Part shown: in pieces, positions 6,921 through 9,220 of the stretch
How positions within the stretch are numbered: the first letter of the stretch is position 1
Layout: every line of letters begins with the position of its first letter
Assembly: GCA_947258635.1 (NCBI GenBank)
Contig: CAMYJM010000068.1
Coordinates: 1-9,220, forward strand
Length of the DNA: 9,220 bases
Direction of reading: 5' to 3'
DNA from: an uncultured Acidimicrobiaceae bacterium
Lineage (GTDB): Bacteria > Actinomycetota > Acidimicrobiia > Spongiisociales > UBA5794
The notes under the pieces: model-generated
Database searches by the model: none
What the model saw: only the letters and a program-made list of their open reading frames with translations
What the model was told of the DNA's origin: nothing
Translations under genes and position numbers: made by a program

Positions 6921-7924
6921 AGGAGACCGGCGGCCGCAACCAGATCAGTCGCCCGGTCGAGCGCCCCGGCCAGGTCGGACAAGCGAATCTGCGGTGGCGC
7001 CAGGTCGGCGAGGGGCGGCAGTGCATCGTTGGCCGCCACCCCGCTCGCCAGCGGGTACTCGAACGTCTGGTCGGCGAAGAACCTCTGCGCCTCCTCGCCG
7101 AGCAGAAACTCGATGAACGTCGCCGCAGCGTCCGGGTTGTCGCTGCCTTCCAGAATGCCGGCGCCGGCGGGCATGACGAGCGATCCGGCGCCGCCTCCCG
7201 TCATGAAGTGATTGGCAGCAATCGTCTCACCGACCTCGTTCTGACGCCGGAACAGGTAATAGTGGTTGACCAAGCCGGCGTCGACTTCACCGTCATCCAC
7301 CGCGGCCACAATCACCGAGTTCGAGGGGTAGGTCGGCGCATTGTTGGCCTTGATGCCTTCCAACCACTCGAGCGTGGCCGCTTCGCCATCGATGAGGATC
7401 TTCGCCGCCACGAAAGCCAGGAAGGAGCCGTTCGTCGGAGCCACGGCCAACCGGCCGGCCCATGCCGGGTCGATGAAGCCGTCTTCGGCAGCGGGCAGCA
7501 TGGCCGGATCGATCTTGCCGGAGTCGTAGACGACCACACGGGCCCGGCCGCTGATGCCGACCCACCGCCCGGCGTCATCGGAGAACCCAGGATCGACCTC
7601 GTCGAGAAGAGCGCCGTCGAGTTCGGCGAAGTAGCCGCCGAGGGCGACCGCACCGAGCGACGCCGGGTCTTGCGCGAAGAAGACGTCGGCAGGGGAGTTG
7701 GCTCCCTCCTCGAGGATCGTGGCGGCGAGCTCGGCGCTCTCGGCGTAGCGCACCTCGACCGAGATGCCGCTGGTTTGCTCGAATTGGTCGATGAGCGGGG
7801 CCACCAGCTCCTCCGACCGGCCCGAGTACACGGTGATCGAGCCCGAAGCGTCGCCGTCAGTGCCGCCACAAGATGCCGCGAGCGCCGACACGATGGTGAT
7901 CAGCGCAGTGAGTCGACGAGTCAT
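6917..7924 (-). CDS. fbpA: Fe(III) ABC transporter substrate-binding lipoprotein (FbpA/FutA-like)
   Basis: This 335-residue extracytoplasmic protein should capture the substrate for the importer. The N-terminus MTRRLTALITIVSALAASC is a lipoprotein signal with lipid-accepting C19, though the residue at -3 is Ala rather than the usual Leu. The mature part opens with SITVYSGRSEELVAPLIDQF (29-48), the family hallmark, then has LEEGANSPADVFFAQD (71-86). NHYYLFR at 220-226 contains the Tyr pair Y222/Y223 that binds ferric iron in characterised FbpA proteins. The His that many FbpA proteins carry near the N-terminus is replaced by Ser (S37), as in family members that bind iron without it. The ATG at 7924 is preceded by GGGAAGG (7935-7941 on the plus strand) and gives a proper signal peptide; the longer reading frame upstream adds 61 residues of no known character. 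Fe(III) is the likely substrate; another metal or anion is not excluded. Confidence 0.92.
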   Translation of the reverse strand: MTRRLTALITIVSALAASCGGTDGDASGSITVYSGRSEELVAPLIDQFEQTSGISVEVRYAESAELAATILEEGANSPADVFFAQDPASLGAVALGGYFAELDGALLDEVDPGFSDDAGRWVGISGRARVVVYDSGKIDPAMLPAAEDGFIDPAWAGRLAVAPTNGSFLAFVAAKILIDGEAATLEWLEGIKANNAPTYPSNSVIVAAVDDGEVDAGLVNHYYLFRRQNEVGETIAANHFMTGGGAGSLVMPAGAGILEGSDNPDAAATFIEFLLGEEAQRFFADQTFEYPLASGVAANDALPPLADLAPPQIRLSDLAGALDRATDLVAAAGLL

Positions 7925-7995
7925 ATGCCGAAAACCTTCCCTATTCCCGGGGGCGGAGCTGCGCGCTGGCGAGCCCGGCCGCAAGTGACGAATAA

Positions 7996-8011
7996 CACTA
8001 TGACGATAGTG
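7996..8011. promoter_or_regulatory. Perfect AT-rich inverted repeat, candidate operator
   Basis: CACTAT at 7996-8001 is the exact reverse complement of ATAGTG at 8006-8011, separated by GACG. It lies inside a noticeably AT-rich patch (about 7991-8015) in otherwise GC-rich DNA, 72 bases upstream of the iron-binding-protein start and 170 bases before nuoA. Position and symmetry suit a regulator binding site, probably overlapping the promoter of the importer unit: CATAGT on the minus strand could serve as a -10 element, though no good -35 is seen. It does not resemble the IdeR/DtxR or Fur consensus sequences as I know them. Confidence 0.45.
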
Positions 8012-8025
8012 CAAATGAGGCACGA

Positions 8026-8065
8026 CCCGGCTGCCCGGATCGAGCCCGGCCGCACCGCAGCCGGG
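8026..8065. repeat. Inverted repeat with 9-bp arms in the divergent control region
   Basis: CCCGGCTGC at 8026-8034 pairs perfectly with GCAGCCGGG at 8057-8065 around a 22-base GC-rich loop. A shorter alternative, CCCGGC at 8045-8050 with the inner part of the right arm (8060-8065), competes with it. No T tract follows on either strand. On the plus strand it ends 6 bases before the AGGAGGT at 8072-8078. It could shape a nuo leader RNA, separate the two divergent promoters, or be chance in GC-rich DNA. Confidence 0.35.
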
Positions 8066-8094
8066 AGCGGCAGGAGGTATCAGCCGAGTGGGAC

Positions 8095-8123
8095 TTTGGT
8101 GGTCCAAGCCCGTTACCTATACT
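8095..8123 (+). promoter_or_regulatory. Candidate promoter of the nuo operon
   Basis: TATACT at 8118-8123 matches the -10 consensus at five of six positions. A weak -35-like TTGGTG lies at 8096-8101, 16 bases upstream. Transcription would start near 8130, leaving a leader of about 50 bases before the chosen nuoA start at 8181. If correct, the alternative nuoA start at 8088 would lie upstream of this transcript. Confidence 0.4.
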
Positions 8124-8180
8124 CGCTTCCGACCGGGCCAAAGAGGCCAGAACGCGCTGCTATCCCGAGGGGTTGACCGA

Positions 8181-8570
8181 GTGCTCGACCAGTACTTTGG
8201 CGACTACATAACGGTTCTCGTCTTCATGGCTGTAGGCGCCCTCATCGTTGGGGGCGCGTTGCTCGCTTCTGCTCTGTTGCGGCCCAACAACCCGAGCCAG
8301 ACGAAGTCGGAGATCTATGAGTGCGGGATCGATCCGGTTGGTGGCGGCTGGAACCAGACGCACATCCGCTACTACATCTTCGCTCTGCTGTTCCTGATCT
8401 TCGACGTCGAAGCCCTTTTCATCTTCCCGTGGGCGATCAAGGTCGAGGACTTCGCCAGCCCCGCCTCCGGGCTCGGCGGCTTCATCCTCGTCGAGATGGT
8501 CATCTTCATATTGATCCTCCTGCTGGGTCTCGTATACGCCATCCGCAAAGGGGTGCTGCGGTGGGAGTGA
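8181..8570 (+). CDS. nuoA: NADH-quinone oxidoreductase subunit A
   Basis: NuoA is a small membrane subunit at the junction between the peripheral and membrane arms of respiratory complex I. From the GTG at 8181 the product is 129 residues, the normal family length, with three membrane segments (about 9-33, 62-86, 98-121). YECGIDP at 46-52 carries the conserved loop Cys (C48), and FALLFLIFDVEALFIFPW at 67-84 carries the conserved acidic pair D75 and E77 of the second helix. GAGGGG at 8167-8172 lies 8 bases before the start. An in-frame GTG at 8088 has a stronger ribosome binding site (AGGAGGT, 8072-8078) and would add 31 polar residues not expected in NuoA; I prefer the short form. It is the first gene of the operon, and nuoB follows after 25 bases. 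Confidence 0.95.
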   Translation: MLDQYFGDYITVLVFMAVGALIVGGALLASALLRPNNPSQTKSEIYECGIDPVGGGWNQTHIRYYIFALLFLIFDVEALFIFPWAIKVEDFASPASGLGGFILVEMVIFILILLLGLVYAIRKGVLRWE

Positions 8571-8595
8571 GCACGATTGCAGCGGAGGCGCGGCC

Positions 8596-9093
8596 ATGGG
8601 TGTGATCGAGAAGTTCGGCGCTCCCAAACCGGTTTCCTGGTTGCTCAATTGGTCGAGGAAGTACTCGCTGTGGTTCTTCCAGTTCGGCCTGGCGTGCTGC
8701 GCCATTGAGATGATGGCCGCCTCGGCCCCGCGCTACGACTTCATGCGCTTCGGCATCATCCCGTTGCCGGCCTCGCCGCGGCAGGCCGATCTGATGGTCG
8801 TTGCCGGCACCGTCACGGACAAGATGGCTCCAGCGGTCAAACGCCTCTACGACCAGATGCCCGACCCCAAATATGTCATTTCGATGGGCTCCTGCTCCAA
8901 CTGTGGTGGGCCCTACTGGGACTCGTACTCGGTGACCAAGGGTGTGGATCAGATCATTCCCGTCGACGTCTACGTTCCCGGTTGCCCGCCGCGGCCCGAG
9001 GCTCTGATGGAGGGGATCGTGCTGCTCCAGGAGCAGATCACGAAAGAGAACGTGAAAGAGAAGTGGAGCCGTCGTGACCGACAGCCCGTCTGA
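8596..9093 (+). CDS. nuoB: NADH-quinone oxidoreductase subunit B (cluster N2 subunit)
   Basis: NuoB holds the terminal [4Fe-4S] cluster N2, which passes electrons to quinone. At 165 residues it has the usual length. The four cluster ligands are present: adjacent C34 and C35 in GLACCAIEM, C100 in MGSCSNCGG, and C130 in VPGCPPRP. SPRQADLMVVAGTVT at 60-74 is the family's central signature. The segment before it reads RFGIIPLPA where many bacterial NuoB proteins have RFGxEVFRA, probably a lineage variant, since this part faces the quinone pocket. The ATG at 8596 has GGAGG at 8584-8588 with a 7-base gap. The 3' end overlaps nuoC by 20 bases. Confidence 0.97.
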   Translation: MGVIEKFGAPKPVSWLLNWSRKYSLWFFQFGLACCAIEMMAASAPRYDFMRFGIIPLPASPRQADLMVVAGTVTDKMAPAVKRLYDQMPDPKYVISMGSCSNCGGPYWDSYSVTKGVDQIIPVDVYVPGCPPRPEALMEGIVLLQEQITKENVKEKWSRRDRQPV

Positions 9094-9220
9094 GGCAGAA
9101 GCCGTCGACGCGGCGGATGGCGAAGAGTCGGCGCCTTCTGGAGACGCGGCGTTCGCTGCTGAGATCGCCGAGCTGGTTGGGGCTACATCGTGGGCCGACA
9201 ACTATGGCGTCGCTCGTGTC
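9074..9220 (+). CDS. nuoC: NADH-quinone oxidoreductase subunit C, N-terminal fragment
   Basis: The reading frame opens at GTG 9074, preceded by GGAG at 9065-9068, and stays open for 49 codons to the right edge. It overlaps the end of nuoB by 20 bases, the expected place for nuoC, the 30-kDa peripheral-arm subunit. The first 25 or so residues are acidic and of low complexity (SEAEAVDAADGEESAPSGD). A more ordinary stretch, AAEIAELVGATSWADNYGVA, follows and may begin the folded domain. The assignment rests mainly on operon order, because the conserved 30-kDa signature lies outside the window. A fused nuoCD cannot be excluded. Confidence 0.72.
   Translation, partial: MTDSPSEAEAVDAADGEESAPSGDAAFAAEIAELVGATSWADNYGVARV

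Noticed and set aside
7991..8015. Fur or IdeR/DtxR box upstream of the iron importer
   Set aside because: The palindrome is real, but its arms CACTAT/ATAGTG do not match TTAGGTTAG-type or GATAATGAT-type half sites.
6839..8176. Plus-strand frame of 445 codons across the binding-protein gene and the control region
   Set aside because: Antisense to a clear FbpA-like lipoprotein; the translation is Arg/Gly-rich with no recognisable domain and would run through the divergent promoter region.
1..9220. CRISPR array, tRNA, rRNA, transposon ends, phage or defence genes
   Set aside because: No spaced direct repeats, RNA gene signatures, transposase motifs or defence domains were seen on either strand.

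Overview
The window comes from a high-GC bacterium, most likely an actinomycetote. The evidence is strong GC bias at third codon positions, frequent GTG and TTG starts, tightly overlapped genes, and a nuo (complex I) operon starting nuoA-nuoB-nuoC. The class cannot be fixed from sequence reading alone; Acidimicrobiia is a guess. Every gene found belongs to a recognisable family.

Layout. (1) Positions 1-1089, minus strand: an alkaline-phosphatase-superfamily phosphodiesterase, almost complete but running off the left edge. (2) Positions 1090-1222: a divergent intergenic stretch with several mutually overlapping inverted repeats, the last of which holds the ribosome binding site of the next gene. 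(3) Positions 1223-3349, plus strand: a large secreted right-handed beta-helix protein, probably a carbohydrate-active enzyme, with a signal peptide and a Gly/Lys tandem repeat just after it. (4) Positions 3350-3490: a short convergent gap that could encode a hydrophobic segment in the frame of the preceding gene, past its stop codon. (5) Positions 3491-7924, minus strand: a four-gene unit read right to left. It holds a ferric-iron-type substrate-binding lipoprotein, a fused two-domain permease, an ATPase and a PlsC-type 1-acyl-glycerol-3-phosphate acyltransferase. Two of its junctions are 4-base GTGA/ATGA overlaps. (6) Positions 7925-8180: a divergent control region with an AT-rich perfect inverted repeat, a 9-bp-stem hairpin, a promoter-like -10 element and two competing in-frame starts for nuoA. 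(7) Positions 8181-9220, plus strand: nuoA, nuoB and the start of nuoC, the beginning of the NADH:quinone oxidoreductase operon.

How the genes fit together. The binding protein, permease and ATPase form one complete importer, most likely for Fe(III). It is transcribed divergently from the genes of complex I, an enzyme rich in Fe-S clusters. The acyltransferase is a housekeeping phospholipid gene that seems to ride at the end of the importer unit. The phosphodiesterase and the beta-helix protein are divergent neighbours with no evident functional link. I see no tRNA, rRNA, CRISPR array, insertion sequence or phage gene. The parts least explained by known families are the structured leader at 1141-1222 and the inverted repeat at 7996-8011.
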